Assembly: GCA_011947345.1 (NCBI GenBank)
Contig: JAAVTG010000554.1
Coordinates: 124,001 to 188,000, forward strand
Reading direction: 5' to 3'
From: Phytophthora quininea
Taxonomy: Eukaryota > Oomycota > Peronosporomycetes > Peronosporales > Peronosporaceae
Length of the DNA: 64,000 nt
In this document: one piece after another, positions 32,142-43,959 of the stretch
How positions within the stretch are numbered: the stretch's first letter is position 1
How the letters are laid out: each line of letters starts with the position of its first letter
The notes under the pieces: model-generated
Told to the model about the DNA's origin: nothing
Seen by the model: only the letters and a program-made list of their open reading frames with translations
The model's database searches: none
Position numbers and translations under genes: made by a program

Positions 32142-34556
32142 CTATGCTGAGCTTTCCTCAGCTACGCGGCGCCTAGGATTCTCCTCTCGAGGACGCTTCT
32201 TGCCCGTCGTGGTGCTTTCTTCTGTCACATATTCCAATGGTTCCAAGATCCCGTTGAGGTAGTCCAATTCCGCCTGGTACGCCTTCATCTTGGTGTTTCC
32301 CACTGCAAACACCCCGCAAGCTTTCACCATTCGGACGATCGATCTCTTGCCAGCCCCTGCGGCGAGAACTCCAGTCGTGGAGCTTTGATGTTCGCGCTGA
32401 GGGCCTAGCGCGTTTGCGGGCATCGCCGATTCTTGAGAACCCAGCAAGGTCTATGCTTGGCTCCGACCCTGCGAGGAAACGTTTGACTTGATCAGCGTCA
32501 GGGAAATTGTCGTCCAGGATTGTCCACGTGAAGGGTTGGTTCATCTCTGCGATCTCCGTGGCAATCCACTGACGACGTCTGCCAGCAATTGAGGTCAAGG
32601 CAACAAACTGTTCTGGAGTGCTCGATCCGTCATCAATTTGCTTCATGAGGGTGGAGACGACGGGGCCAAGCAGCTTGGCGCCAAACCGTGGAAGATATTT
32701 TCCACGTCAAGAAACACTTGCGGGTTTCCACAGACAACGGCGTGCTTCCAGAGCAAACCGAGGCGGTGAGACGCCAGTAGACTTGGATTCAGTCCAGCAA
32801 TGCGACGCGCTTTGTGCAGGATCAATTGAGTAAGCGCCGTTTGTGCAGTGGAATCGTCGCGAAGAGCATCCGCCAGCATTAACGCAGACGCCAAGCGAAC
32901 GTCTTCGCTGATGGTGCCGTTGATTTTGCTAAGAAGCAAGGAACCCACTGCGGTCCAACCAAACGTTCGTACTAAGGCTGCCAGCATCGGGATCGCTTCA
33001 TCTCTTCTGATCACACGAGACAGAAACTTGCCGAGGAAGATTGACACGAGGTCCATGTCTCGCGTGGCCACGATGACATCGCAAAACTGTTGGCAGTGGG
33101 TCAGCGAGATCGCAGTGAAGCCCCTGAGAAGGTCGACTTTGGACGGGTCTAGCTGAGCTGAATAGCTGCAGAGCAGGCGCAATTTGAGCGTGTCGACAGG
33201 GTCTTCCGCTAGAATTGAAAGCATTGCGGCGAGATCTCCCATCAGTTGGTAGGTGTTCACGAGATCGACCGACTCGGGCCACCCGACGACTGCAAAGCGC
33301 TCGTAGCCTCGATACGGACAGTAGTTGCCGTTCCTGCACAGTCGGTCAGTGTTTTCACATCTGGATTCAACACTGACAGGTGCTTGGACCACTCGATGTA
33401 GATGCCGTCGCTGATCTTCTCGCCGTTGAGCAAGTACCAGGAAGCGCATTCTTGCGGGAAAGACATCATTTCGCCAGGCTGGGCAAGTCTGTGACGAAGT
33501 GAAGCGAGATAGAACTTGAGCTGCTTGTCCGGAGGGAGCTCTGCGTTCACTTGTTGGAGCAGCTGGAATCGTCCACGGTCCACCCCAACCATAGCGTTGA
33601 CGCCAATCCTCTCGATCTGCGACTTGTTGCAAGTAGCAGACAGCATGAGCGCAAAGCTTGAGCTTTCGGAATCTTCGTCATTAATGACGATGACGTTGTG
33701 CTCCATGTTAGGCTGCGGTTCCAGCTTCATCAAGGCTTCCATGAGCTGCACTTGTAAAGGTTTGAAGATGTTGTTGCCCCCACTGCCAGCACGTCTTGAG
33801 CCAAGCACAAGCGATAGACCATCATCGCGCAAAGTCCACGTGTTACGGGCTCCACATAGCACTCTGATCCAGCAGAAAACACCAGGTACTGAGGCTTGAA
33901 TTCACAGCTCCCTTCCGAGATGTAGCGGGCCAGATTTTGCGTCCCATCTTGAAACACCAGTCGATCACCTCCACTAAAGTCGGAGGGCAACAGAACCACG
34001 AGCGTCGCCACTTCGTTGCCGTCGACCTTACTCGTCTGCAGTCGTTCCAGCGAACTCCCCGACCCAAACACCACCAGCTTCGACAGCACCGGCGTCAGTG
34101 CAACATCTTCGAGGCCACACTTCTTGGCGCTCAAGTCGCACAGCGCTTGAATACCTGGTTCCCAGTCAGAGTTCCTCATCTGCAGTTGTCCAGGAGTTAG
34201 TGTCCACGACTTCTTCGAATACATCGAGCATCGTGTCGCCAATCCATCCATTTGTTGCTTGCATAGCGGCAGTGACACACTCCCCAGCCTTCGACTGAAA
34301 GTCCAGGCAGCACTGGCAGGTCCAATGCTTCTCCTCCGAACGAGAACGCTCCTTGGTGCTTGCCAACTCGACCCAGCACAGCGCTAATCTTCTTGCAAGC
34401 AGTTCCTCTAGGAACATGTGGTTTCTTTAGGTCACTGCTGCTGCTGTAGCTGATCGATCGATCTTCTTCAAAGCGCTTCATCGCTCTGCTTGTCACCTGG
34501 CGAATCCGAGATTGAACCGCCAGAAGTTCCAACTCAATCGTAATGACAAATTTCAT
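32142..34556 (-). CDS. Family copy F (DSBH-helical protein, frame-broken)
   Basis: Possible ATGs are at 34589, 34556 and 34481. The cap reads LDLPVLPGLSV, LPLCKQQMDGL and GQLQMRNSDW. The metal segment is LERLQTSK before LVVLLPSDFSGG, and the distal site is GSECYVEPV followed by TRGLCAMM, so no iron or 2OG ligand remains. The linker has RFQLLQQVNAELP, SWYLLNGEKISDG, LSVLNP and VVGWP. The helical region is complete and the C-terminal module is weak (REHQSSTTGVLAAGAG), with tail GKKRPREE. Five breaks are seen (about 34278, 33800, 33340, 32690 and 32420); four need one base. A TTTTTGGCGCC element lies at 34624-34634, about 35-80 bp upstream of the start. Confidence 0.7.
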
Positions 34557-34703
34557 CACTTCAACCTGAGCAATTTGTTGCACTTGCATACCAGAAGAGC
34601 CACCGATTGTGCAAGGACAACCAGGCGCCAAAAAGTAAAGCGTTGATTCAAAAGGTTAGCGTCAAGAGAAAGTAAAGAAATCGACCTCACCAACGTCCCT
34701 GAC

Positions 34704-37014
34704 CTAGGCAGCAGCGCCAGGCAGTTTCTCTTCTTGAGGCCTTTTCTTTCCCACTGGAGTGTTGCTGTCGTGGTCCAGGTAGCTCGTGAGGCGACGCAAT
34801 TCCTCTTGGCACTGATTCATCTTCTCCGTCCCCATCACAAATGTACCTCCAACTTTCGTGATCCGCACCAAGGAGTTCTTGGATGATCCGTCCGTGGTGA
34901 ACTCCAAAGGGCCTTTGATTTTACCGGCAAGTTGTTTGGCTCGAACGCGCGTCAGCGATATTGTGAAAGCCTCGGATCTCCAGTGCGGTGTGATGTCCCT
35001 CAAGAAACTGTTGGATTGCTGCAGCGTCGGCAATGTCGTAGTCGAGGATCGCCCACGCAAACGGCTTGGTCATTTCTGCGATCTCCGCGGTAAGCCAGTC
35101 GCGACGTCTAGTAGCAGCAGAAAGCAGCGCTGCACGATGTTCTGGAGGACTGGACTCGCCAATACTCCCCAAAAGCACATCTACCACTGGGCTAAGATAC
35201 TGGGGCCCGACAGGCTTGAACAGTTCCCCCACCTTGCCGAACAATTGCTGGTCTTCGCAAGCCATCGCGTGCTTCCACACCCCACTGAGCTGGCTGGTAA
35301 ATGCCACGCTATTCGGCCTCAACTTCTTCACAAGGGGAACTATCTGGATTATCGATTCCATCACGGCTGCCAATGCCACGGGCACGTCGTAGAGTTCGTC
35401 CGCAAGCGCTAACAGCGAGCCCACACGAATGTCGTTGCTGGGTAGACTATCAACCGCAAAGAAGAGGGACGTGTTGACAGCATCCCATCCAAACTTTCGG
35501 ATGAAAGCAGCAAACAGTGGAAGCAGTTCGCTTCGTTTGTTGACACGCGGGAAGTATTTCATCGCGAACTCCGATATGAGGTCCACGGCGCCCATGTCGA
35601 TGATAGCATTGCCTAGTTTCTGGCAGAACGTCAGCGACACAGTGGTGTAAGTTTGTACGATTGAGGACCCAGCCTTCTCCTTTTCAGCGACGTGGTTGAA
35701 CACTTGACGAAGCCTTGTAGTATCAATTGGATCGCTCGCGAGAACGGTGGCAAGTGTTGCAAACTCGCCCATCAAATTCAACGTCTTCACAATGTCCGTG
35801 GAGATCGGCCATGCAACAAGTGCGAAGCGCTCGCAAACGGAGAAATACGGCTCGTGAATACGGTTCCACAAATGGTTGAACGGCTTCTGGTCTGGATTGA
35901 GGAAATTGAGCTGCTTGTTCCACTCGATGGAAATGCCATCAGCCAAAGTCTCTCCATCGGGAAGTACCAGGACGCGATCACTTGGCGCTCGCCAAGTTTC
36001 TGCGGGTGTACGTACCGGAGTCCTGCAATGAAAAAATCCAACTGCTTTTCAGACGGAAGGTGTGCATTGGCACCCCGCAACAACTGGAACCGCTCGCAAT
36101 CCAGCCCCGTTAGAGCCTCGACACCGCGTTTCTCAATGTGCAAACTCTTGATGTTGCTGAGCATTAGGGCGAACCTCGAGTTGTCTGCGTCCTCAAGCGG
36201 TGCCTGGCCCCTTTCTCCTTCCAGCTCCAACATTGCAAAGGCGATTTGTGTTGAAAGAATGCCACTGGGCTGGTTGTCGCCGAAAGTCAGTCGGTCAGTT
36301 GACAAGCGGAGTCGGTACTCGACAATGACGCAGTAGCCGCTGGTCACACTCTCCACCGCATAGTTCGCGTCGGCAGGGAATACCATGTACTGAGGCTTGA
36401 ACGCTGCGATGTCGTTGTATTTGCTCATGTCGTAGCAGATCGGTTGGCGCTTGCCACTCACCACCAGATTGCCCCCGAGTATTCCGACGGCAGCTGCACC
36501 ATCATCTTGGCCACTTCACGTCCGTCGTCCGCCGAGTCTTGGTGTCGATTTATCAGACCCCGGGTCCGAGCACTGTCACTTTGGACAGCACAGGACGCAG
36601 CTCCATGGGCTTGAATCCCAGCCTCCCTTGACAGAAAGCTGCCAGCTTTTGAATGCCTGGTTCCCACGCTGGGTTGGCCATCTGCACTCGGTCGGGATCC
36701 AACGTCCACACATTGTGCTGTTGCTCTGTGCAAAGAGGCCTAAGTCTCTGCATTTGGTCCTCACTCAACGGAAGGGAAACCTTGCCAAAGGTTGTCACTG
36801 TCAGTCCTGGAAGAACCGGTAGATCAGTTGCTTCGCCTCGGAAGTAATGCTGTGGGTCATCCGCGCCGACTCGACCTAGCAGCATGCTAATCTTCTGACA
36901 GGCGTCGCCGCGAGGGAGGTGGGGCTGCCCTGCGTCGCCACATAGCAACGGGTACGCTTTCATCGGATCGCTGTACTGCATTGTGCTCGATCCGGCAACT
37001 TGGTGAATGGCCAT
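34704..37014 (-). CDS. Family copy G (DSBH-helical protein, frame-broken)
   Basis: ATG 37014 starts MAIHQVAGSSTMQY. The cap reads TDLPVLPGLTV, LPLSEDQMQRL and DRVQMANPAW. The site segment INRHQDSADD precedes MMVQLPSEYSGG and keeps HxD, but the distal His is Tyr (ANYAVESV) and the 2OG Arg is Cys (GYCVIVEY). The linker (RFQLLRGANAHLP, LNFLNPDQK, LVAWP), helical region (VWKHAMACEDQQLF, RAALLSAATRRRDWL) and module (GKIKGPLEFTTDGS; tail GKKRPQEE) follow. Breaks near 36553, 36464 and 35946 need one base each; near 34980 a GC dinucleotide seems missing. Repaired length is about 771 residues. It is the last of four tightly spaced head-to-tail copies D-G. Confidence 0.75.
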
Positions 37015-37140
37015 ATCGACGAATTTCAGCTTCAACACGTCTGTATCTCTCCGGCAACGGCAACTTGTCTCGTAAGTTGAAGCGATCTCGAGTGCAATTC
37101 TTCTTCGTACAGTGAAGCGTGTATTTAACTTAGAGGGGTT

Positions 37141-38750
37141 CTAGCCGACGCAAAGCGATCGGAAGCCTCCAAACCCAATCTCAGAGATGCGAACGACGCC
37201 CAAGAGTCCCATTACTAAACCGCTGACTCCGATGAAGCCAGCGATGAGGAAAATCACGAGCGCAGACTTGCGGTACTTCTTGATCAAGTACGCCATGCCA
37301 AGCTGGCCCACAATGCCAGAGAGGAAGCCCACCATGCCGTGCCACAAGGCGTGATCCACCGATAATGTCCCCAGAATGATAAACTGGATCGTAGTAGCTG
37401 AAGACGTGAACAGAATCATCGACGCGGATGTTGCGGCCGACACTTGCGGCAGCAGACCCATCTCGATCAGCAGGGGCCTTTCACCATGCCGCCACCGATA
37501 CCCAGCAGACCGGCAGCTACGCCAGCCGCAGTACATAGTGCAGGATACTTGATCACAGCGTGCTTTGTCCAGACCATGTCTCCCTTGACGTACGTGTAAT
37601 CGGACGCCTGCAGCATCGTGTGGAAGCGACTGATCTTCATGCCAAAGTAGATCGTCACGGCCATGAAGAACGGGAACGAGATGATGATCAGGAACCAGTA
37701 GCCGATGCTCCCACAAGACAAGCCAATGACGCTAGGCGAACCGTGGCCGCCCTTGGCCATCGAGAAGAGCACGAGGCCGATCCATGTCATCGTCAGCACT
37801 GCCATGTCGCCCTTTGGGACAGAGCGTCTTGCCTTGGCGATCTGCTCCACGGAGAGGAACTTGTTTGGTTCTTGCTGCCGAATGCCACCATTAACCAGTA
37901 ACTCGTCCTCTCCTTCGTCGCTGCTCGGCTCTTCTTCCGTGCTTGGTTCCGTGCTATCCGATGCAGTGTGTTCATCACTGCTAGCCTTATCTGCAAGCAC
38001 TTTCAACCTCAACTCCTCTCGTTCTGGCGATTTGTACGCTTTCCACTTGAGATAAGCTCTCGCCACCGCCTGGAACTGTTTAAAGTTGGCCTCGTACGGC
38101 AACAGACGCCAGTAGTCGACAATGTCCTTGACGATCTTCCTATCTGCATCCGACTCCTCCTTCCAGATCTTCTTTCCTTTACTATACGTCCTCAATGCAG
38201 TCTTGGTTAGCAGCCACACAATGCAGACCGTAATGAGCCACTCAGGAAAGACGGCGTTCATGTTAACACCGATAATCGTGCCCGCCAGCGTCATAGGCTC
38301 CATGAGCAGCATCGTCTCATAGTCGATCAGTGGGCGGCTGCGCACCAGCGGGTGTCGCTGCCTCACGTTCAGCATGAAGTTGGCAATAGCACCGCCGAAG
38401 ATCGTAGCCTTGGACAGCGGCACAGCCTCGTGCGACGACATGTGCATGAGCATGATGTACAGCGGTACAAGCAGGCCGCCGCCGCCCAGACCGGAGCCGG
38501 CCGCCAACACACTGGCCACGAAGGCCCCGAAAGAGCCCCAGATCTCGTCGCTGCTTAGTGGGAACAGCTTGTCCTCGACACAGACGCCGCTGCGGCAGGT
38601 GAAGTCTTTGAGCCCCATGGCGTGGCAGTCGGCGGCCGCTTCGCACGACAGCCCAGCGTTGACGTCCAGCACAGGTGAGTCGTTGACATCCTGCGCCTGA
38701 AGAGTGGACGCGACGCAGGCGACGCACAGCACGACCAGCACGGAGCGCAT
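37141..38750 (-). CDS. TauE/SafE-family membrane transporter
   Basis: ATG 38750 starts a signal peptide (MRSVLVVLCVACVASTLQ) followed by a short cysteine-rich lumenal/extracellular segment (SCEAAADCHAMG, CRSGVC). Two repeats typical of TauE/SafE (DUF81) proteins follow, each with a glycine-rich helix: GSGLGGGGLLVPLYIML, and AAGLLGIGGGMVKGP after a long hydrophilic loop rich in Ser and Glu. Further helices are FLSGIVGQLGMAYLI and ALVIFLIAGFIGVSGLVMG. One base is missing in a G4 run on the plus strand (37473-37476); repair gives about 536 residues. The family exports sulfite, sulfoacetate or related anions; the substrate here is not determinable. Confidence 0.88.
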
Positions 38751-39348
38751 GGCAGCTGGCGGTCTGGTTCGGATGTGGCAGCATTGGTTGTTGGCGCAAT
38801 TCCGGCGTTTGGTGGTCTGCGACGTGTGCTGACTAGCCTTTTGTAAGTAAAGGAGCGGTTGTATACGCGGTTGACACGATGGCGGACACGCGCCGGATGA
38901 TTGGCTGATGCTCGGCGTATCAAGCGCTGCGATGGGTGTGCGTCAGTGGTCGGCTAGCGAAACGTCGCGCAGAATACAAATTCCCATACTAATTGATGCG
39001 ACGGGCCTAATCAGATCCAGCATACCCAACCCAAGTTTAAACGAGCGCAACCTTTTGTATGGGAGTGTCCACCATTGATGGCGCTGACGGGCTCATGTAC
39101 GACGGGCTCCGCTAGCGAGTGGCGGCGGCAGGACCGACATCGTCACCACGAGTGCAATTGACGCAAAGCGTCCTTTGATCGAACGCACAAGCAGCGCGGA
39201 GATGGAAAAATAAATGACGAGCACCTCGACCGACGCACTGCAACCTTGAGGCTCCAGTTCGTCTGCTGTATGGTTGCAGTTTGTTTGGTCTGTGGACTTG
39301 CGCTCGGGCAGGCCCAACCGACGTTGGAAAAGATCAAACACAGCGCAG
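38751..39348. other. Intergenic region between the transporter and copy H
   Basis: About 600 bp with no supported gene. It should carry the transporter promoter on the minus strand and the 3' flank of copy H. No clear element was found. Confidence 0.4.
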
Positions 39349-41697
39349 CTACTTCTCCTCGCTAGCCTCTCGCGACCGCTTCTTCCCCGTCACACCGCAC
39401 AGCCCCGACGCCAGGAGCTGCACCAGCCGACTGTGCTCCGCTTTGTGCTCTGTCAGCTCGCCAGTCTGCAGCGCGAACTCCCCGCCAGCCTTGACGATCT
39501 TCACGCAGGCCTTCTTGCCGCGCCCCACCGCTGTGATACTGAGCGGGGCGTTGATTCTCTCCTTCAACAGTGCAACGCGACCGCGCGCCTCGATGATGCC
39601 TTTGAAGTCTTGAAGCTCCAGCTCAAGATCTGGTCCAGCAAGAAAGTCTTTGACGTCTTCGGCGCCTGGGAAGTTCGTATCGTTCATTTCCCACACAAAT
39701 GGTTTCTCCATGCACGCCATCTCTTCATCCAGCCACAGCTGACGTCGACAAGCGAGGATACTCAGAGCTTCGCGGTGCTTCGGCGAACTTGATGCGTCCA
39801 CGTACTCTGCAAACGCGTCGACAACTGGGCCGAGCAGCTTAATGTCGAGAAGCACCACGCTGTGGAAAGTTTGCGCGCTTGCATCAGCCATGGCATGCTT
39901 AAACAGCAAACTGAGGTGCTGGTCAACGGCGAGGACATTCCGGCGCATTTTTCAAGCTGTGAACCACGCGTGCGCTGTGAGGGCCGACCGAGCCTCACTG
40001 CATGCAACCTCGTTCGCCAACTTCAGCGAAAGCTCCATGTTTGCGTCTTTACGAAGAGCATCGAGGACCTTGGTGAGCGAGAAGGAGATAGGACTCCAGC
40101 CTAGTTTGTCAATGATCGCAACCAGTGACGGGATGATGGCGACCTTCCTCTCTACGCAAGAGAAGTACTGGGTCACAAACACTGCAGCGAGGCTGGAGTC
40201 GTTCGACTCGCTGATGGCGATGCAGAACTTTAAGCAAAATGTCAAGGTCACTGCAGCGGGGACATGCGGCACCAAGCCCTTCTTGATGCTAGCCTGGTAG
40301 TCGACCCCGAACTCATTCAGCGAGCTAATATTCACCGTGTTGGCTTGGATTTCCGAGAGAGCAACAGTGCTTGCAGCAGCCTCTCTCATGAAGTGGTAAA
40401 TGTTGGGCACATCAACAACAGAGCGCCAGCCAACTATCGCGCACCGCTCGTAGAAAGCGCCATCAGTGAAAAGCTGGCCCACCGTCTCGTTAGCGGGGTT
40501 CAGGAACTGAAGCCCTTTCGTCCACGCCAAGTACCTACCGTCACAGAGTTTCTCCCCGGTTAGCATGTACCATGAAGCGCTCGTGGTCGGCAACGTCTCG
40601 TCACAAATGGCGTATTTGTCCAGGTTTCTGTAGTGCAGACAAACGAAGAAGAATCGCAACTGCGCTTCCGGCTTAAGACGGGAATTCGCGTCACGCAGCA
40701 CCTGGAAGCGGTCTCGATCTACGCCCGACAGAGCTTCCACACCGTGCGCTTCAATATCCGTCTTTGTGCACGATGTGGACAGCAACAGCGCGAATGCTGC
40801 TGAGTCTTCACAGGTATCTACTCGTCCAGTATACACTGCATCAAGAATTTGGTTAGCGACGTCATTTCCTCGCAGCTTTTTGATGGTCTCAGCAAGCCGA
40901 ACGATCTGCGGGTTATTCAGACGTTGCCCCGGTGGCAAGGAGAACCAGTATTCCAACACTAAGCGATAGCCGCCCGTCACTTCTTCCACCGCATGGAATG
41001 CATCGGCGGGGAAGAGTGCGAAGAGCGGCTTGTAGGCTACACCGCTCAACGTGTAGCGGTAGTCTTGCTGCTTGTCTTGATGGTGCACGATAAGGTCACC
41101 TCCAGTGTACTCGGACGGCAGTTGCACGATGAGTTTGGCTACGGCGCGTCCACTCTCGTCGTCGTCTTGCTGTCTCATCACTTGGCCTTCAGGTCCAACG
41201 ACCAGGATCCTAGACAGCACAGGATGCAGTTGGACGCCTTGGAAGCTTAGTCGTTGGGTACTCCAATGGCTCAACTGCTGCAGCCCTCGAGCCCAGCGAG
41301 GGTTCTGGATCTGTACGTGGTCTGGGCTTTGGCTCCACACACCGACGGCTTCTCTCTCGCAGTGACGTAGGACGAGGTCTGCTTGGTCACTGCGCAGTGG
41401 GAGGGAAACCCCGACGCCACTGACGGTCAGACCCGGCAAAGCTGGAAGCTGCTCGGCGGCTCCGACCGAGATGCTGCTGGCCGTGGCTTGACCAACTTGC
41501 CCCAGCAACGTGTTGATGTCCTTAAAGATTCCTTTCGGAACGAGAATGACGTCGGGGCTTCCGATGGATTGGAATGGCCACCGAGGACCGCTGTCTTGGT
41601 CATCTTCGCTTGCCATTTGGTCGATGATCTTGTTGCTGTCTGGGTTGAAGTCTGCCTCGTTGGGACTGGACTCAGTGCTCCAGGAGCGCTTGGACAT
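39349..41697 (-). CDS. Family copy H (longest unbroken frame; one in-frame TGA)
   Basis: ATG 41697 starts MSKRSWSTESSP. The frame is continuous over 2349 bp except for a TGA at 39952-39954, after which the same frame resumes (MRRNVLAVDQHLSLLFKHAM). The cap has EQLPALPGLTV, LPLRSDQADLV and DHVQIQNPRW. The segment aligned with HxD reads MRQQDDD before LIVQLPSEYTGG, so the first His is Gln, while the distal His (DAFHAVEEV) and 2OG Arg (GYRLVLEY) remain. A second candidate, HHQD, lies just after the GG motif. The helical region and C-terminal module (KERINAPLSITAVGRG; tail GKKRSREA) are complete, with about 782 codons. The TGA could be a nonsense mutation, a base-call error or readthrough. Confidence 0.75.
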
Positions 41698-41874
41698 GAT
41701 GGCGTCAGAGCAATCGCAAAGACGTTCGATCTGGGGTCGGCAGGCAAAAGAGAAAATGAAGAAGTGGATACGCGAAAGGAAATGTTGAAGTTGAAGGGAA
41801 AGGGAAATTAGCTTCAATTTTGAAAAGCAAGACGGACGCATACACCATGCAACCTACGTGACTGGTTACCCCAT

Positions 41875-42111
41875 TTAGGCGATAGAAATCATGACCACCT
41901 TGCTGGATCTAGTTTTTAGCCTTGATACTGGAGTTGGATTCGTTTTCCTCGCGCGGGGGTGCTTTTTACCCGCCACGTTGTTGCCACCAGTGTGTTTATG
42001 CTGTGGTAGCAAGAGGTCGAGGCAACTCATTTCCGCCTTGTAGATTTTTATCTCTAACGTTTTCGCCGCGAATACCCCGCCGATCTTCGTGATTGTTACC
42101 TGTGCATAGAG
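41875..42111 (-). pseudogene. Family copy I, 3' portion (beyond MULE-1)
   Basis: After removal of MULE-1 and one target duplicate, the C-terminal module continues in frame: RYA is followed by QVTITKIGGVFAAK, then IYKAEMSCLDLLL and a basic tail (GKKHPRARK). The stop is at 41875-41877. The 42103-42111 stretch (TGCATAGAG) is the left target duplicate. Confidence 0.85.
42103..42111. repeat. MULE-1 target-site duplication, left copy
   Basis: TGCATAGAG; the right copy at 43960-43968 is TGCATAGCG (8 of 9 identical). Nine bases is the usual MULE duplication length. Confidence 0.8.
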
Positions 42112-42166
42112 AGATAGTTTTATGCAACCAGAAAAAAGTCCTACATTCAGAAAAATTGTCCTACAG
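42112..42166 (+). repeat. MULE-1 left terminal inverted repeat
   Basis: It aligns with the reverse complement of 43905-43959: ATGCAxxCAGAAAAA followed by GTCCT and later TGTCCTACA in both. Matches are interrupted by substitutions and one length change in the A run. Confidence 0.7.
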
Positions 42167-42383
42167 AAGTTGGGAAAACATCCTACTGAATGTCCTGCAC
42201 GACACACAATTACAACTCCGATTTAGACAGTGCTTTACAAAACTGTCCTCCAAATGTAAAAAGTTGTATACTATACTTTTACTTAATAAAAATGAATTTA
42301 GAGCGCTCCCAACCACTCGAATCGGCTTGGCATCGTTGGACGCACGAAGTGCAGCCTCCATTTTGCAGTTTGCTGAAGACAAG

Positions 42384-43765
42384 ATGCGGTTCAACGGCTA
42401 CAAGTATCTAGTCAACACCAAGCGGGGCGATACTACCTACTACCAGTCCTCAACCTACAGGTCTTCGCAGTGCAAGGGCAAGCTAATCGTCAGGCAGCTT
42501 TCTGAGACCGAGACCGAAGTGCGTGAAACTGGAGAGCACAGCTGCCGCTCGAACGCTCGTGCTACCGTCCGCTCGTGCGAGGAGGAAATGCGCGGCTTGC
42601 TCGAGGAGGAGGTCATCAGCTCGATGGCTACCCTCCCTGGACGGCTGTGGAACCGAGTGTCTCGGCAGCTGTCCGACAAGTACCCTGAAGTGGTCATTCG
42701 TCCGCTGCCCCGAGATGAGGCCATCAATTTCGATAAGTACGTGCGCAAGCAAGCGCACGGCGGTGACGAATTCCGCGTGCTAGAGAGTGATCCGACCGCG
42801 TGCGTATCTGAGGAGGACGACCGCTCGTTCGTCCAGTTCAACGTGCTCTACAACAACGACGGCAGGCGTCAGCGAATTATCGGTATGGGTCATCCCGACC
42901 TCATCCGTCTGCTGGCGTACCCAGGCGTGTCGATTTTTATCGACGGTACGTTCAGTATAACACCACAGCCCTTCAAACAGACTATCATCGTCATGTGTTA
43001 CGATCCTAGCTACGACGTGTACATCCCGGTACTTTTCATTTTGGCGGAGGCCAAGGATGAATGGACGTACTGGCACTGCCTGTACTGGGTGCGTGTGTTG
43101 GGAAAGATGAAGATGACTCCAGCCAGTATCTCGTGCGACTTCGAAGCCGCCCTCATCAATGCAGTCCATGACCAGTTCGCTGGAACGACAGTGATTGGCT
43201 CTTTATTCCATTGGAAGCAAGCGATTCGCAGAAAGTTGGTGGACCTCCGAATTCCAGCCAATCAAATCGATGAAGCCAGGGCTCCTGGTGTCATTGACGT
43301 CTTAACCGTCATTCCCATTGACGAGATCCGGCCGAAGGGGATTCCTACGTTGTGTCGAAGCTGTCCACGAAAGGAGCCGTTCGTCTGTGGTCCGACTTTT
43401 GGACGTACTTCACCCGCACGTGGCTGACATTGTTTCCGCCGGAGACCTGGAATGTGAACGCGTACGTGGCTAGTGAGACAGAAATGCAGAATCGGACGAA
43501 TAATCCGATGGAGAGCTACAATCGCCGTGTCAAGCAAGCCGTTGGCAAGCACCCCACGCTGCTGGTTTTCCTGGAAAAGGTCAAAGAGGAGGCTGCTAGG
43601 CACCTTCAAATGCTCGACGACATTACCATGCACCGTCGCCCAGCACCTCCACATGGTGATCCAGTCACGCTGACGATCCCAGACGACTACACCGCGTTCC
43701 AGCTCCCCAGCAGCGCAAACGGCGACGTGCGAAGAAGTAAGGCAACGAAACCGCAGGAGACTTAG
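42384..43765 (+). CDS. MULE-1 transposase (FLYWCH/WRKY-like N-terminus, MULE catalytic domain)
   Basis: ATG 42384 (MRFNGYKYLVNTKRG) is the first ATG of the long frame. The N-terminal stretch GYKYLVN ... YYQSSTYRSSQCKGKL ... GEHSC fits a FLYWCH-type DNA-binding zinc finger. The catalytic domain has candidate acidic residues in SIFIDGTFSITP, SISCDFEAALI and NPMESYNRRV, with the MULE signature ALINAV ... GSLFHWKQAI between. One base is missing near 43345 (PKGIP to YVVSKLSTKGAV); repair gives about 460 residues. It would cut and paste MULE-1 by binding its terminal repeats. Confidence 0.85.
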
Positions 43766-43904
43766 TAGTCGTAACCCCCCACCACCACCACCACCTGTAG
43801 AGGGTAGCGAATACATTCTATTGCTTGTCCTACATCCTGGTCGCGTTAATATGTCCTGCAACGCATCCTAATTGTTGGTAATGAGTCCTTCGCAGTGTCC
43901 TGCA

Positions 43905-43959
43905 TGTGTAGGACATTCTGTCGGATACAGGACTTTTTCTGACTGCATTAATTTCTCCC
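43905..43959 (-). repeat. MULE-1 right terminal inverted repeat
   Basis: It pairs imperfectly with 42112-42166. The shared core is ATGCA, CAGAAAAA, GTCCT and a further TGTCCTACA about 30 bp inward. Confidence 0.7.

Larger units (their letters stand above)
42112..43959 (+). mobile_element. MULE-1, Mutator-like DNA transposon inserted in copy I
   Basis: The 1848-bp element has imperfect terminal inverted repeats of about 55 bp, flanking 9-bp duplications (8/9) and a single transposase gene on the plus strand. Both ends carry several short GTCCTRCA-type repeats (for example around 42137, 42155, 43829, 43854 and 43897), which may be transposase binding sites. Excising it with one duplicate restores the frame of copy I. 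The diverged TIRs suggest it is older than MULE-2. Confidence 0.88.

Noticed and set aside
27328..37014. Bacterial-style operon for copies D-G
   Set aside because: Tight spacing alone is common in compact eukaryotic genomes, and nothing in the sequence shows polycistronic expression.
38317..38799. Overlapping Arg-rich frames opposite and across the TauE gene
   Set aside because: Shadow frames of the GC-rich transporter coding sequence.
40930..40960. HHQD just after the GG motif of copy H as the iron-binding HxD
   Set aside because: In the dioxygenase pattern HxD precedes the LVVQLPS strand. The HHQD lies after it and too close to the distal His, so it is more likely not a ligand.
42093..42383. 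N-terminal extension of the MULE-1 transposase frame
   Set aside because: It begins with TTG, starts outside the element, and the first ATG is at 42384, directly before the zinc-finger-like region.
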